A stretch of 17,583 nucleotides of DNA from Brevundimonas sp. UBA7534 (GCF_002479325.1 NZ_DLMO01000151.1:7983-25565); one strand, 5' to 3'. Numbered from the stretch's first letter, positions 1 to 8,637 are shown. Program-made: numbers and translations. Notes: generated by a model not told the origin, from the sequence alone.

Positions 1-966
1 CACGCCCAGGCCCTGGCCTATCACGGGGGAAGATTGGGCGTGCCCGTGACCATCGTCATGCCCGAGGGCACCCCCTTCGCCAAGATCAACGGCACCCGCC
101 AGCACGGCGCGACGGTGGTGATCCACGGCCTGGACTTCACCGCCTCGACCGAGGAGGCCAAGCGACTGGAGACGGAAAAGGGCTATGTCTTCGTCTCGGC
201 CTTCGACGACGAGGGAATCGTGGCGGGCCAGGGCGTCTGCGCGCTCGAATTCCTGGAGGACGCGCCGGACCTGGAGGCGCTGATCGTGCCGATCGGCGGG
301 GGCGGCCTGATCGCCGGCTGCGCCATCGCCGCCAAGGCCCTGAAGCCGGAGATCAAGGTCTATGGGGTTGAGGCGGCGCGCTATCCGTCCTTCACCGCCA
401 AGCGGGCGGGCCAGCCGCCGGTCTGCACGGGCCAGACCATCGCCGAGGGCATCGCCATCAAGGCGGTGGGCGACATCCCCTTCGGTCTGGCGGACCGCCT
501 GATCGACGAGGTCTTCGTGGTGGACGAGGCCGATTTCGAGCGCGGCGTCTCCTTCATGGCGACGATGGAGAAGACGGTGTGCGAGGGCGCCGGCGCGGGC
601 GGCCTGGCGACGCTGCTGCGCTATCCCGAACGGTTCAGGGGCATGAAGGTCGGCATCGAACTGACCGGCGGCAACATCGACGCGCGGATGCTGGCGGTGG
701 TTCTGAACCGCGAGATGGTGCGCGAGCGCAGACTGATCGTCTATCGCATCCTGGGCGACGACCGGCCGGGGATGCTGTCGGCCATGGCGGCGGTGATCGG
801 GGGCCTGGGCGGCAACATCATCGACGTGGTCCACAACCGCCTGGCGCTGGACGTGCCAGCCAAGGGCGCCGAGTTCGACATCATGGTCGAAACGCGCGAT
901 AGCGCCCACGCCGACGAGATCGGCGACGCCTTGAAGGACCGGGGATATGAACTTCGCATGGGCTAG
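1..966 (+). CDS. ilvA: Threonine ammonia-lyase (threonine dehydratase), 5'-truncated by the window edge
   Basis: This PLP-dependent enzyme deaminates L-threonine to 2-oxobutyrate, the first step toward isoleucine. The frame is open from base 1 and opens with HAQALAYH, the tail of the family's GNHAQ substrate loop. The PLP-binding lysine and the true start therefore lie outside the window, and 321 residues are visible. Seen: the tetraglycine phosphate-binding loop IGGGGLIAG (about visible residues 98-106), TGGNID near residues 222-227 (position of the family's S/CGGN motif), and one C-terminal ACT domain (about 244-321) with GDDRPGMLSA. A single ACT domain makes this the short TdcB-like architecture, unlike the two regulatory domains of E. 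coli IlvA. The biosynthetic or catabolic role cannot be decided from sequence, so the symbol is provisional. Its last 20 bases overlap the next gene. Confidence 0.92.
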   Translation, partial: HAQALAYHGGRLGVPVTIVMPEGTPFAKINGTRQHGATVVIHGLDFTASTEEAKRLETEKGYVFVSAFDDEGIVAGQGVCALEFLEDAPDLEALIVPIGGGGLIAGCAIAAKALKPEIKVYGVEAARYPSFTAKRAGQPPVCTGQTIAEGIAIKAVGDIPFGLADRLIDEVFVVDEADFERGVSFMATMEKTVCEGAGAGGLATLLRYPERFRGMKVGIELTGGNIDARMLAVVLNREMVRERRLIVYRILGDDRPGMLSAMAAVIGGLGGNIIDVVHNRLALDVPAKGAEFDIMVETRDSAHADEIGDALKDRGYELRMG

Positions 967-1471
967 GGCCGCGGCTCTGGCGGGCCTGCTGCTGTCGGCC
1001 TGCGGCGAGCCGGCCGTGATCGACCCCGAGGCGGGCAAGGCCGAGGCCGCCGCCTTCATGCAGACGAACGCGCGGAAAGACGGCGTCCAGACCCTGCCCA
1101 GCGGCCTGCAGTATCAGGTGGTCCAGTCCGGGCCGGACGGCGGCGAAAGCCCCGACCGCAACGATCTGGTCAAGGTGGAATACGAGGGCAAGCTGGTCGA
1201 CGGGGAGGTGTTCGACAGCTCCTTCGCGCGCGGCGCCCCGGCCATCTTCACGCCCGAGACGGTGGTGCCCGGCTGGACCGAGGCGCTGCAGAAGATGCGC
1301 GTCGGCGATGAATGGATCCTCTATGTGCCGCCCGAGCTGGGCTATGGCGAGCGTGGCGGTCCGCCGGCCATCCCGCCCAACGCCGTGCTGATCTTCCGCC
1401 TGAAGTTGCTGGACATAGCCAAGGCGCCGGGCGGCGGACCGATCGGCGGCGGCGCGACGGCGATGGGCTGA
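947..1471 (+). CDS. FKBP-type peptidyl-prolyl cis-trans isomerase, predicted lipoprotein
   Basis: A 174-residue protein expected to catalyse prolyl isomerisation in the cell envelope. The N-terminus is a short signal peptide ending in lipobox LSAC, so Cys19 would be lipidated. Residues about 30-70 are a short linker of the FKBP_N type. The FKBP domain (about 70-157) keeps the active-site set of the family: Tyr79, Phe89-Asp90, Phe101, Val106-Val107, Trp110, Tyr133 in LGYG and Phe150. A Gly-rich tail follows. The ATG at 947 lies inside the end of the threonine lyase gene in another frame, with AAGGA at 934-938 as ribosome binding site. The two genes are probably co-transcribed, although no functional link is obvious. 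The signal peptide has only one basic residue, so the exact start is slightly uncertain. Confidence 0.9.
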   Translation: MNFAWARAAALAGLLLSACGEPAVIDPEAGKAEAAAFMQTNARKDGVQTLPSGLQYQVVQSGPDGGESPDRNDLVKVEYEGKLVDGEVFDSSFARGAPAIFTPETVVPGWTEALQKMRVGDEWILYVPPELGYGERGGPPAIPPNAVLIFRLKLLDIAKAPGGGPIGGGATAMG

Positions 1472-1508
1472 GGCTTCGCCCCCTCTCCTCCTTTAACCGA
1501 AGGGCCTC
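1470..1508. terminator. Possible bidirectional terminator between convergent FKBP and queG genes
   Basis: Imperfect inverted repeat GAGGCTTCG (1470-1478) and CGAAGGGCCTC (1498-1508) flanks a pyrimidine-rich loop containing CTTTAA. It overlaps the stop codons of both converging genes. The stem has a two-base bulge and there is no real T-tract on either side, so this is a weak call. Confidence 0.25.
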
Positions 1509-2619
1509 AGGCGGCGCGGTCCCATTCGGCCAGGACATCGGGATCGTGCTCTGAACTTGCCGTCCGCAGGGCGGCGAAGGCTTCGGGCGGCATCAGACGC
1601 GACAGGGCCCAGACGGCGGCGCCGCGCACCAGCGGGGCCGGATCGCCCAGCAGCGCGCGCGCCGGGGCGATCAGCGACGGATCATCCGAATTGCCGATGG
1701 CGTAGAGGACGTTTCTCATGAACCGGTCGCGGCCGATGCGCTTGACCGGGCTCTTGGCGAACAGGGCGCGAAAGGCCGCGTCGTCCAGCGCCGCCAGGTC
1801 GGCCAGGCGTGGCGCCTGAAGGCCCTCGCGCGGCTGCAGCCGCATCTCGCGGCCTGCTTGCGCGAACTTGTTCCACGGGCAGACCGCCAGGCAGTCGTCG
1901 CAGCCATAGAGGCGCGAGCCCGTGGCGGTGCGGAACTCCACAGGCCAGGGGCCGGCGTATTCGATGGTCAGATAGGACAGGCAGCGCCGCGCATCGAGCT
2001 GGAACGGCGCGGGGAAGGCGTTGGTGGGGCAGGCGTCGAGACAGGCGGTGCAGCGGCCGCAATGTTCGGTCTCGGGCGCGTCCGGTTCGATCTCGGCGGC
2101 GGTCAGGATGGTTCCCAGGAACAGCCAGTTGCCGTGGGTGCGGCTGAGCAGATTGGTGTGCTTGCCCTGCCAGCCCAGGCCGGCGCGCTGGGCCAAGGGC
2201 TTTTCCATCAGGGGCGCGGTGTCGACGAAGACCTTGATGTCCTGACCGTTGCGGGCCGCAATCTGGCCCGCCAGCGTCTTCAGCCGGCCCTTGATGACCT
2301 CGTGATAGTCGTCGCCGCGCGCATAGACGGAGATGTACCCAGCCGAACGGTCGGCCAGCTGGTCCAAGGGATTCTCGTCGGGGCCGTAGTTCATGCCCAG
2401 GACGATGGCGGTCCGGGCCTCGTCCCACATGGCGGTGGGATGGGCGCGGCGATCCACCGTCGTTTCCATCCAGCCCATGTCGCCGTGGCGTCCCTCGTCC
2501 ACGAAATGATGCAGCCGGGCACCCGCCGGCCAGGCGTCGATCGCCGAGGCGAAACGGCATACGTCGAAGCCCAGTTCGGCGGCCCGCTGGCGGATGAAGG
2601 TCTTGAGGCGTTCGCTCAC
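1507..2619 (-). CDS. queG: Epoxyqueuosine reductase QueG
   Basis: QueG catalyses the last step of queuosine synthesis, reducing epoxyqueuosine to queuosine in the wobble position of GUN-anticodon tRNAs. It is cytoplasmic and uses cobalamin and two [4Fe-4S] clusters. The protein is 370 residues, close to E. coli (379). Seen: VDTAPLMEK with Asp133 as the likely catalytic acid, LGWQGKHTN (148-156) typical of the cobalamin-binding core, ferredoxin-type cluster CGRCTACLDACP (Cys187, 190, 193, 197), the second cluster from Cys213 and CDDCLAVCP (Cys240, 243, 247), and a C-terminal HEAT-like segment (about 300-345). Start is GTG at 2619-2617, preceded by AAAGG. It is divergent from glnD with only 50 bp between the start codons and convergent with the FKBP gene, so it is probably its own transcription unit. 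Confidence 0.97.
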   Translation of the reverse strand: MSERLKTFIRQRAAELGFDVCRFASAIDAWPAGARLHHFVDEGRHGDMGWMETTVDRRAHPTAMWDEARTAIVLGMNYGPDENPLDQLADRSAGYISVYARGDDYHEVIKGRLKTLAGQIAARNGQDIKVFVDTAPLMEKPLAQRAGLGWQGKHTNLLSRTHGNWLFLGTILTAAEIEPDAPETEHCGRCTACLDACPTNAFPAPFQLDARRCLSYLTIEYAGPWPVEFRTATGSRLYGCDDCLAVCPWNKFAQAGREMRLQPREGLQAPRLADLAALDDAAFRALFAKSPVKRIGRDRFMRNVLYAIGNSDDPSLIAPARALLGDPAPLVRGAAVWALSRLMPPEAFAALRTASSEHDPDVLAEWDRAA

Positions 2620-2669
2620 CGGCGCGCCTTTAGCACGACAGCCGCCGCGCCGCCGCCTATGATCCGCCC

Positions 2670-5369
2670 ATGACCGCCGCGCCGCCGATCCTGGACGACC
2701 GCCTGACGGAGGCCGCGCGCGGCGCCGATCCCCGCGCCGCCGTAGCCGCCGTGCTGAAGGAAGGCTACGACGCCGCGCGGGCGCGGGCCGAGCGCAAGCT
2801 GGAAGCGGGGATGAACGGGCGGGACGTGGCGCGCCTGTACGCCGCCGCCGCCGACGAGATGCTGACCGCCCTGTGGGCCGTGGCGACCGAGACCCTGTGG
2901 CCGGTGTCGCCGGTCGAGAGCGAGCGGCTGGCCCTGGTGGCGGTGGGGGGGTACGGCCGGCGGGTCCTGGCGCCCTACTCCGACCTGGACCTGCTGTTCC
3001 TGCGGCCCGGTAAGGCGACGCCGCGCGGCGAGAAGGTGATCGAATTCGTCCTCTATGTCCTGTGGGACCTTGGGGCCAAGGTCGGACCGGCGGCGCGCTC
3101 GATCGACGAATGCCTGGCCCTGGCCAAATCCGACATGACGGTTCGGACGACCCTGCTGGAAGCGCGCTTCCTGGCGGGGGACGAAGGGTTGGCCGAGCTG
3201 ATGATCCGGCGGTTCCGCGACATGGTCGAGAAGTCCGATCCGCGACCCTTCATCGCCGCCAAGCTGGAGGAGCGCGACCTGCGTCACGAAAAGGCCGGGG
3301 CGATCCGCTACAAGGTCGAGCCCAACGTCAAGGACGGCAAGGGGGGCCTGCGCGACCTGAACAGCCTGTTCTGGATCGCCCGGTCCCTGGCACCCGACAG
3401 CCGGCTGGGCGCGACGGTGATGGACGAACTGTTCACCGCGCGCGAGCGGCGCACCTCGGACGAGGCGTTCGACTTCCTGTGGCGGGTGCGCATCCACATG
3501 CACCTGATCGCCGGGCGAGCCGAGGAAAAGCTGACCTTCGACCTGCAGCCGGAAGTGGCGCGGCGCATGGGCTGGCGGGGGCGCGGCGACGAGCCGGCGG
3601 TAGAGCGGTTCATGCGCCGCTACTTCCTGGTGGCGCGCGACGTCGGCGCCCTGACCCGCGCCATGTCGGCCAAGCTGGAGGGGCGCCACCAGAAGACGGC
3701 CTCGGGCCTGTCGCGGCTGATGAGCCCGTTCCGGCCCAATCGGCGAAGGCTGGACGTGGAGGGGCTGTGGATTGACCAGGGCCGGCTGTCGGTCGATGGG
3801 CCGGAGGTGTTCCAGGCGGATCCCGTCAAGCTGCTGACCCTGTTTGTCCAGGCTGACAAGCACGACCTGGACCTGCACCCTGACGCCTATTCGGCGGTGA
3901 CGCGTTCGCTGTCGCTGGTGACGCCGAAACTGAGGCGCGACCCGGCGGCGACGCGGGCCTTCCTGGACATTCTGGCGCACGGGCAGCGGCCCTATCGCAC
4001 GCTGAGCCTGATGAACGAGACGGGCCTTCTGGGCCGGTTCCTGCCCGAATGGGGCCGGATCGTCGGCCAGACCCAGTTCAACATGTACCACGCCTATACG
4101 GTGGACGAGCACACGCTCCAGGCCATCGGCGTCATCAACGACATCGCGCGCGGCAAGCTGAAGGCCGACCATCCGATGGCGTCCGAGATCGTGCACCTGA
4201 TCGACGACATGGAAGCCCTGATGCTGGGGATGCTGCTGCACGACGTCGGCAAGGGCGGCGAACGCGGCCAGCTGGAGGACGGAGCCATCGCCGCGCGCCG
4301 GGCTTGCGAGCGGCTGGGCGTCGACCCGCGCCGGATCGAGCTGGTGGTGTGGCTGGTGCGCAGCCATCTGGCCCTGTCCGACTACGCCCAGAAGCGCGAC
4401 GTGTCGGACCCGGCGACGGTGCGCGCCTTCGCCGAACTGGTGGGCGATCCCGAGCGGCTGCGGATGCTGCTGGTGCTGACGGTGGCCGACATCCGCGCCG
4501 TGGGGCCGGGGGTGTGGAACGGCTGGAAGGGCCAGCTGATGCGAACGCTCTACAACCAGGTCGCCGCCCTGTTCAGGGGCGAGGACGTGGCGCGTGAGGA
4601 TCCGCTGGGCGATCATCCGGCCCTGGTGGCGCGAGCGAGAGAGGCGGGCGCGGCGGCCGAGGCCCTGCCCACCCCGGCGGTCGAGGGTCTGCCGGTGCAG
4701 ACGACACAGATTTCCATCGCCGCCGCCGACCGGCCGGGCCTGTTCGCCGACCTGGCCCAGACCATGGCGGCCCTGGGCGCCGACATCGTCGATGCGCGGG
4801 TGGCGACCTCCGAGGGCATCGTGCTGGACGTTTTCCGGGTGCAGGACGGCGCGGGCCTGCCCTACGGCCAGGCCGAGCCCCGACGGCTGAAGACCTTGCT
4901 GGAGGCGCTGGAGCGCGCCGCGCGCGGCGAGGGCCGCATCGGCAAGGCGCCCGAGCCGGCCGCCAACGCCCGCAAGGCCGCCTTCGAGGTGCGGCCCGTG
5001 GTGATGATCGACCATCACGCCAGCGAGACGGCCACGGTGGTCGAGGTGTCCGGCGCCGACCGGCCGGGCCTGCTGGCCGCCCTGTCGCGCGCCTTCAGCG
5101 ACCAGAGGCTGAACATCCGCTCGGCCCACGTCGCCAGCTTCGGCGAGCGGGCGGTCGACAGCTTCTATGTCGTGGATCGCAAGGGTCGCAAGATCGCCTC
5201 CGAGGACGTCGCCCGCGATCTGCGCGAAGCCCTGGAAGCGGTGCTGGACAGCCGCGCCCCCGCCCCGGCCGGCCGCAAGGTCGTCGCCGCCCGCGCCAGC
5301 GCCCGCGACGTCTCCGAACTGGGGCGCCGGGCGCGCAAACCCGTATCGCCGAAGCCCGAGCCGCGCTAA
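2670..5369 (+). CDS. glnD: PII uridylyltransferase/uridylyl-removing enzyme GlnD
   Basis: This bifunctional nitrogen sensor adds UMP to PII proteins (GlnB/GlnK) when glutamine is low and removes it when glutamine is high. At 899 residues it is full length. Domains in order: nucleotidyltransferase with GGYGRR (93-98) and the metal-binding pair in SDLD (Asp105, Asp107); the linker region with RYKVEPNVKDGKGGLRDL; an HD phosphohydrolase domain with His474, His481 and His524-Asp525 (LLHDVGKGG); and two ACT domains (about 676-750 and 785-860), each with ADRPGL, that bind glutamine. All key residues for both activities are present. The ATG at 2670 has no clear Shine-Dalgarno sequence, and the leader is at most 50 bp before queG begins on the other strand. 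The gene is 27 bp upstream of murJ, so the two are likely co-transcribed. Confidence 0.98.
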   Translation: MTAAPPILDDRLTEAARGADPRAAVAAVLKEGYDAARARAERKLEAGMNGRDVARLYAAAADEMLTALWAVATETLWPVSPVESERLALVAVGGYGRRVLAPYSDLDLLFLRPGKATPRGEKVIEFVLYVLWDLGAKVGPAARSIDECLALAKSDMTVRTTLLEARFLAGDEGLAELMIRRFRDMVEKSDPRPFIAAKLEERDLRHEKAGAIRYKVEPNVKDGKGGLRDLNSLFWIARSLAPDSRLGATVMDELFTARERRTSDEAFDFLWRVRIHMHLIAGRAEEKLTFDLQPEVARRMGWRGRGDEPAVERFMRRYFLVARDVGALTRAMSAKLEGRHQKTASGLSRLMSPFRPNRRRLDVEGLWIDQGRLSVDGPEVFQADPVKLLTLFVQADKHDLDLHPDAYSAVTRSLSLVTPKLRRDPAATRAFLDILAHGQRPYRTLSLMNETGLLGRFLPEWGRIVGQTQFNMYHAYTVDEHTLQAIGVINDIARGKLKADHPMASEIVHLIDDMEALMLGMLLHDVGKGGERGQLEDGAIAARRACERLGVDPRRIELVVWLVRSHLALSDYAQKRDVSDPATVRAFAELVGDPERLRMLLVLTVADIRAVGPGVWNGWKGQLMRTLYNQVAALFRGEDVAREDPLGDHPALVARAREAGAAAEALPTPAVEGLPVQTTQISIAAADRPGLFADLAQTMAALGADIVDARVATSEGIVLDVFRVQDGAGLPYGQAEPRRLKTLLEALERAARGEGRIGKAPEPAANARKAAFEVRPVVMIDHHASETATVVEVSGADRPGLLAALSRAFSDQRLNIRSAHVASFGERAVDSFYVVDRKGRKIASEDVARDLREALEAVLDSRAPAPAGRKVVAARASARDVSELGRRARKPVSPKPEPR

Positions 5370-5396
5370 GCGGACCGCTCATACGCTGGAATCCGC

Positions 5397-6992
5397 ATGA
5401 GTCTCGCCCGCAACACCCTGGTCCAGGCCACGCTCACCCTGGGCAGCCGCGTGCTGGGCTTCGCCCGCGACCTGTTCCTGTCGGCGCGCTTCGGCCAGGG
5501 GCCGATGATGGACGCCTTCACCACCGCCCTGATGCTGCCCAACATGTTCCGGCGACTGTTCGCGGAGGGCGCCTTCGCCCAGGCCTTCGTGCCCATCTAC
5601 GGCGGGGTCCGCGCGCGCGAGGGCGAAGAGGCGGCGGCCGTCACGGCGTCCGAGGCGCTGAGCTTCATCTTCGCCGTGGTCGCCGGCTTCTGCATCCTGC
5701 TGCAGGTCGCCATGCCCTGGATCATGCCGTGGCTGCTGTCGGCTTGGCGCGACGACGCCGGGGTGATGCGGGCGGCGGTCACGGCGGCGCAGCTGACCAT
5801 GCCCTACTTGGCCTGCATGACCATCGCCTCGCTGCTGTCGGGGGTGCTGAACACCGGGGGGCGCTTCGCCCTGTCGGCGGGCGTGCCGGTGTTCCTGAAC
5901 CTGTGCACCCTGGTTCCGCTGATGGCGCCCAGTTTCGTTCCCATGAGCCAACCGGAGACCCTGATGGCGGTCAGCGCGGCGGTGACGGTCTCGGGCGTCA
6001 TCCAGGCCGGCCTGCTGTGGTGGGGCGTGCGGCGGCTGGGGGTGGCGATCCGCCTGTCCTGGCCGCGACTGACGGCGGGGGTCAAGCGGACACTGGCCCT
6101 GGCCGTGCCCGGCGTGTTGGCGGGCGGCGCCTTCCAGATCAACTCCCTGGTCAGCCAGTTCCTGGCCGGCTCGAACGAGGGCGCGCGCTCGGTCCTGTAC
6201 AACGCCGACCGCCTGTACCAGTTGCCGCTGGGCCTGGTGGGGGTGGCGCTGGGGCTGGCGCTGGTGCCGCGGTTGACGCGGGCCTTCGTCTCGGGCGACC
6301 ATGCGGGCGGGCGCCGGACGATGGACGACGGGCTGGGGCTGGCCCTGGCCTTCGCCTTGCCGGCGGGGGTGGCCCTGTTCGTCATTCCCTTCTTCATCAT
6401 CGACGCCACGGTGACGCGCGCGGCCTTCACCTCGGCCGACGCGGCGCGCACCGCCGACGTGCTGCGCCAGTTCGCCTGGGGCGTGCCGGCCTTCGTCCTG
6501 GTCAAGGTGCTGACCCCCCCCTTCTTTGCGCGCGAGGACACGAGGCGGCCGATGATCTTCGCCGTGATCTCGGTGATCCTGACGGTGACGCTGGGCTCGG
6601 CGCTGTTCTTCTGGTTCGGGTCGCGCGGCTGGGACGGGGTGCTGGGCCTGGCCATCGCCACCAGCGTGTCCGCCTGGGTCAATGTCGCCCTGCTGGCCGG
6701 GACGCTGATCCGCGAGGACAGCTGGCGACCGTCGCCGGCCTTCGTCTCGCGCCTGTCTCGCATCGTCGCCGCGAGCGCGGTGATGGCGGCCCTGCTGTTC
6801 GCCGCCAGCCTCGCCTATCCGCTGCTGAGCCGGCTGTTTCTGGCCAAGGAGATCGCCGTCCTGGTCGTCTGCGCCGCCGGGGCGGGCGCCTATGGGCTGT
6901 GTCTGTTGCTGTTCCGGGCCGTGACCCTGTCGGAGCTGAAGGCCACCCTGCGCCGCGAGCCGGGCGCCGGACCCGTCTCCGGTCTGGACTGA
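5397..6992 (+). CDS. murJ: Lipid II flippase MurJ
   Basis: MurJ (formerly MviN) is an inner-membrane MOP-superfamily protein that flips lipid-linked peptidoglycan precursor to the periplasm. The 531-residue protein is hydrophobic throughout and consistent with about 14 membrane helices (E. coli MurJ has 511 residues). The N-terminus SRVLGFARDLFL followed by NMFRRLFAEGAFAQAFVP is diagnostic. Arg18, Arg24 and Arg52 fall at the same numbers as the functionally essential arginines of E. coli MurJ. Start is ATG at 5397 with GGA at 5388-5390. It follows glnD by 27 bp. The stop codon sits inside a small hairpin (6975-7005) that lacks a T-tract. Confidence 0.97.
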   Translation: MSLARNTLVQATLTLGSRVLGFARDLFLSARFGQGPMMDAFTTALMLPNMFRRLFAEGAFAQAFVPIYGGVRAREGEEAAAVTASEALSFIFAVVAGFCILLQVAMPWIMPWLLSAWRDDAGVMRAAVTAAQLTMPYLACMTIASLLSGVLNTGGRFALSAGVPVFLNLCTLVPLMAPSFVPMSQPETLMAVSAAVTVSGVIQAGLLWWGVRRLGVAIRLSWPRLTAGVKRTLALAVPGVLAGGAFQINSLVSQFLAGSNEGARSVLYNADRLYQLPLGLVGVALGLALVPRLTRAFVSGDHAGGRRTMDDGLGLALAFALPAGVALFVIPFFIIDATVTRAAFTSADAARTADVLRQFAWGVPAFVLVKVLTPPFFAREDTRRPMIFAVISVILTVTLGSALFFWFGSRGWDGVLGLAIATSVSAWVNVALLAGTLIREDSWRPSPAFVSRLSRIVAASAVMAALLFAASLAYPLLSRLFLAKEIAVLVVCAAGAGAYGLCLLLFRAVTLSELKATLRREPGAGPVSGLD

Positions 6993-7115
6993 CCGGCGGG
7001 GAGACGATAAGCGCGAGCCATGACGTTTTCGGGCTTCCAATCCGGATGGCGATGGCGCGGCTGACCGTCGCCGCCCTTCGCCTGCCTGCCTCACAGACTC
7101 TTCGAGACCCGAACC
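6993..7115 (+). other. murJ-trpS intergenic region, 123 bp
   Basis: This is the longest gap in the window. At its left edge CCGGTC (6979-6984) pairs with GACCGG (6991-6996) across a 6-base loop, with a short outer GTCT/AGAC pairing (6975-6978, 7002-7005). No T-run follows, so it is not a convincing terminator. I see no good sigma-70 or Caulobacter-type promoter, no tryptophan-rich leader peptide and no T-box, so how trpS is expressed is unclear. Read-through from murJ is possible. Confidence 0.4.
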
Positions 7116-8153
7116 ATGACCGATCAAACCCCGGCCCAATACACCGGACCGCGCCGCATCCTGTCCGGCATCCAGGCTTCCGGCGCCCTGCACCTGGGCA
7201 ACTATCTCGGCGCGCTGAAACGCTTCGTCGAGCTGCAGGACCAGGGTGCGCCCGTCCTGGTGTTCGTGGCCGACATGCACGCCATCACCGTGTGGCAGGA
7301 TCCGGACAAGCTGGCCGCCCAGACGCGCGAGATCGCCGCCGCCTACCTGGCCTCGGGCCTGGACCCCAAGACCGCGACCATCTTCCCGCAGTCGGCCGTG
7401 CCCGCCCACGCCGAACTGGCCTGGATCTTCAACTGCGTGGCCCGCCTGGGCTGGCTGGACCGGATGACCCAGTTCAAGGAGAAGTCGGGCAAGCACAAAG
7501 AGCGCGCCTCGGTCGGCCTCTACACCTATCCCGTGCTGCAGGCTGCGGACATTCTCCTCTACAAGGCCACCGAGGTGCCGGTCGGAGAGGACCAGAAGCA
7601 GCACCTGGAGCTGACCCGCGACATCGCCGCCAAGTTCAACAACGACTTCGGCGTTCCCGGCTTCTTCCCCGTTCCGGAGCCGATCATCCAGGGACCGGCG
7701 ACGCGGGTGATGTCGCTACGCGATGGGGCGGCCAAGATGTCCAAGTCCGATCCGTCCGATAACAGCCGCATCAACCTGACCGACGACGCTGACACCATCG
7801 CCGCCAAGATCAGGAAGGCCAAGACCGACCCGGAGCCGTTGCCCGAGAGGCTGGACGGCCTGGCCGAACGGCCCGAGGCCAAGAACCTGGTCGCCATCTA
7901 CGCCGCCCTGGCCGGACTTACGCGCGAACAGGTGATCGCCCAGTTCGGCGGCCAGGGCTTCGGCGCCTTCAAGCCGGCGCTGGCGGATCTGGCGGTCGAA
8001 TCCCTGGCGCCGGTGACGGCCGAGATGCGCCGGCTGATGGACGACCCGGCCGAGATCGACCGCGTGTTGAAGGACGGGGCGGAGCGCGCTTCGGCCATCG
8101 CCGAGCCGGTCGTGGCCGAAACCAAGAAGATCGTCGGCTTCTGGCGGGCGTGA
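7116..8153 (+). CDS. trpS: Tryptophanyl-tRNA synthetase
   Basis: This cytoplasmic class I aminoacyl-tRNA synthetase charges tRNA(Trp). The 345-residue length is normal for bacterial TrpRS. Seen: the GIQASGALHLGNYLGA region (18-33) containing the HIGH-type motif HLGN (26-29), the KMSKS loop in AAKMSKSDPSD (KMSKS at 207-211), and LYTYPVLQAADILLYKA, characteristic of the tryptophan-binding core. ATG at 7116 gives the expected N-terminus just ahead of RRILSGIQ. The only ribosome-binding-site candidate, GAGAC about 8 bases upstream, is weak. The OsmC gene follows 19 bp later. Confidence 0.98.
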   Translation: MTDQTPAQYTGPRRILSGIQASGALHLGNYLGALKRFVELQDQGAPVLVFVADMHAITVWQDPDKLAAQTREIAAAYLASGLDPKTATIFPQSAVPAHAELAWIFNCVARLGWLDRMTQFKEKSGKHKERASVGLYTYPVLQAADILLYKATEVPVGEDQKQHLELTRDIAAKFNNDFGVPGFFPVPEPIIQGPATRVMSLRDGAAKMSKSDPSDNSRINLTDDADTIAAKIRKAKTDPEPLPERLDGLAERPEAKNLVAIYAALAGLTREQVIAQFGGQGFGAFKPALADLAVESLAPVTAEMRRLMDDPAEIDRVLKDGAERASAIAEPVVAETKKIVGFWRA

Positions 8154-8172
8154 GTCACAACGGAGAACGGTC

Positions 8173-8637
8173 ATGAGCACGCACGGGACGACCGTCGAGT
8201 GGAAGCGGGGCGACCAGTCCTTCATCGACAAGCGCTACAGCCGCGCCCACGTCTGGACCTTCGACGGCGGGGCGGTGGTGCCGGCGTCGTCGGCGCCGGA
8301 AAGCGTGCCCGTGCCGATGTCGGACGCCTCGGCCGTCGATCCCGAGGAGGCGATGATCGCCTCCCTGTCGAGCTGCCACATGCTGTGGTTTCTGGCCTTC
8401 GCCGCCAACGCCCGGCTGACGCTGGATTCCTATCGCGACGAGGCGTCCGGCGAGCTGGACAAGCACGAGGCGGGCAAGCGCTATCTGGCCCGCGTGACCC
8501 TGCGTCCCGTCACCACATTCACCGGCCGCCAGCCCGACCAGGCCGAACTGGACGCCCTGCACCATCAGGCGCACGAACACTGCGAGATGGCCCACTCCGT
8601 CCGCGCGACGATCACAGTCGAGGCGACGCTGGGCTAG
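8173..8637 (+). CDS. OsmC/Ohr-family protein, probable thiol peroxidase
   Basis: A 154-residue protein of the OsmC superfamily, whose members reduce organic hydroperoxides through two reactive cysteines. Seen: Cys68 in SLSSCHMLWFLAFAA, the resolving-type Cys137 in AHEHCEMAHSVR, and the VDPEEAMIASLSSC segment typical of the family. Both cysteines are at the expected places, so peroxidase activity is plausible. The fold also covers non-enzymatic relatives, and the substrate is not predictable. Start ATG 8173 has GGAG at 8162-8165. It lies 19 bp after trpS without a visible promoter, so it may be a tail gene of that transcript. It ends head-on with the flavoprotein gene, both stop codons being formed from one shared CTAG. 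Confidence 0.9.
   Translation: MSTHGTTVEWKRGDQSFIDKRYSRAHVWTFDGGAVVPASSAPESVPVPMSDASAVDPEEAMIASLSSCHMLWFLAFAANARLTLDSYRDEASGELDKHEAGKRYLARVTLRPVTTFTGRQPDQAELDALHHQAHEHCEMAHSVRATITVEATLG

Noticed and set aside
2616..5129. Long open frame (837 codons) on the minus strand opposite glnD
   Set aside because: It is rich in Gly, Arg, Gln and His with no recognisable domain, and glnD on the other strand is complete with all catalytic motifs. Such antisense frames are expected at this GC content.
6975..7005. Hairpin over the murJ stop codon as a terminator
   Set aside because: The inner stem is only six pairs, the outer pairing is interrupted by a bulge, and no T-run follows.
5379..7604. Long open frame (741 codons) on the minus strand opposite murJ and trpS
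   Set aside because: Low-complexity Gln/Arg/Gly/His composition and it spans two unmistakable plus-strand genes, so it is a composition artefact.
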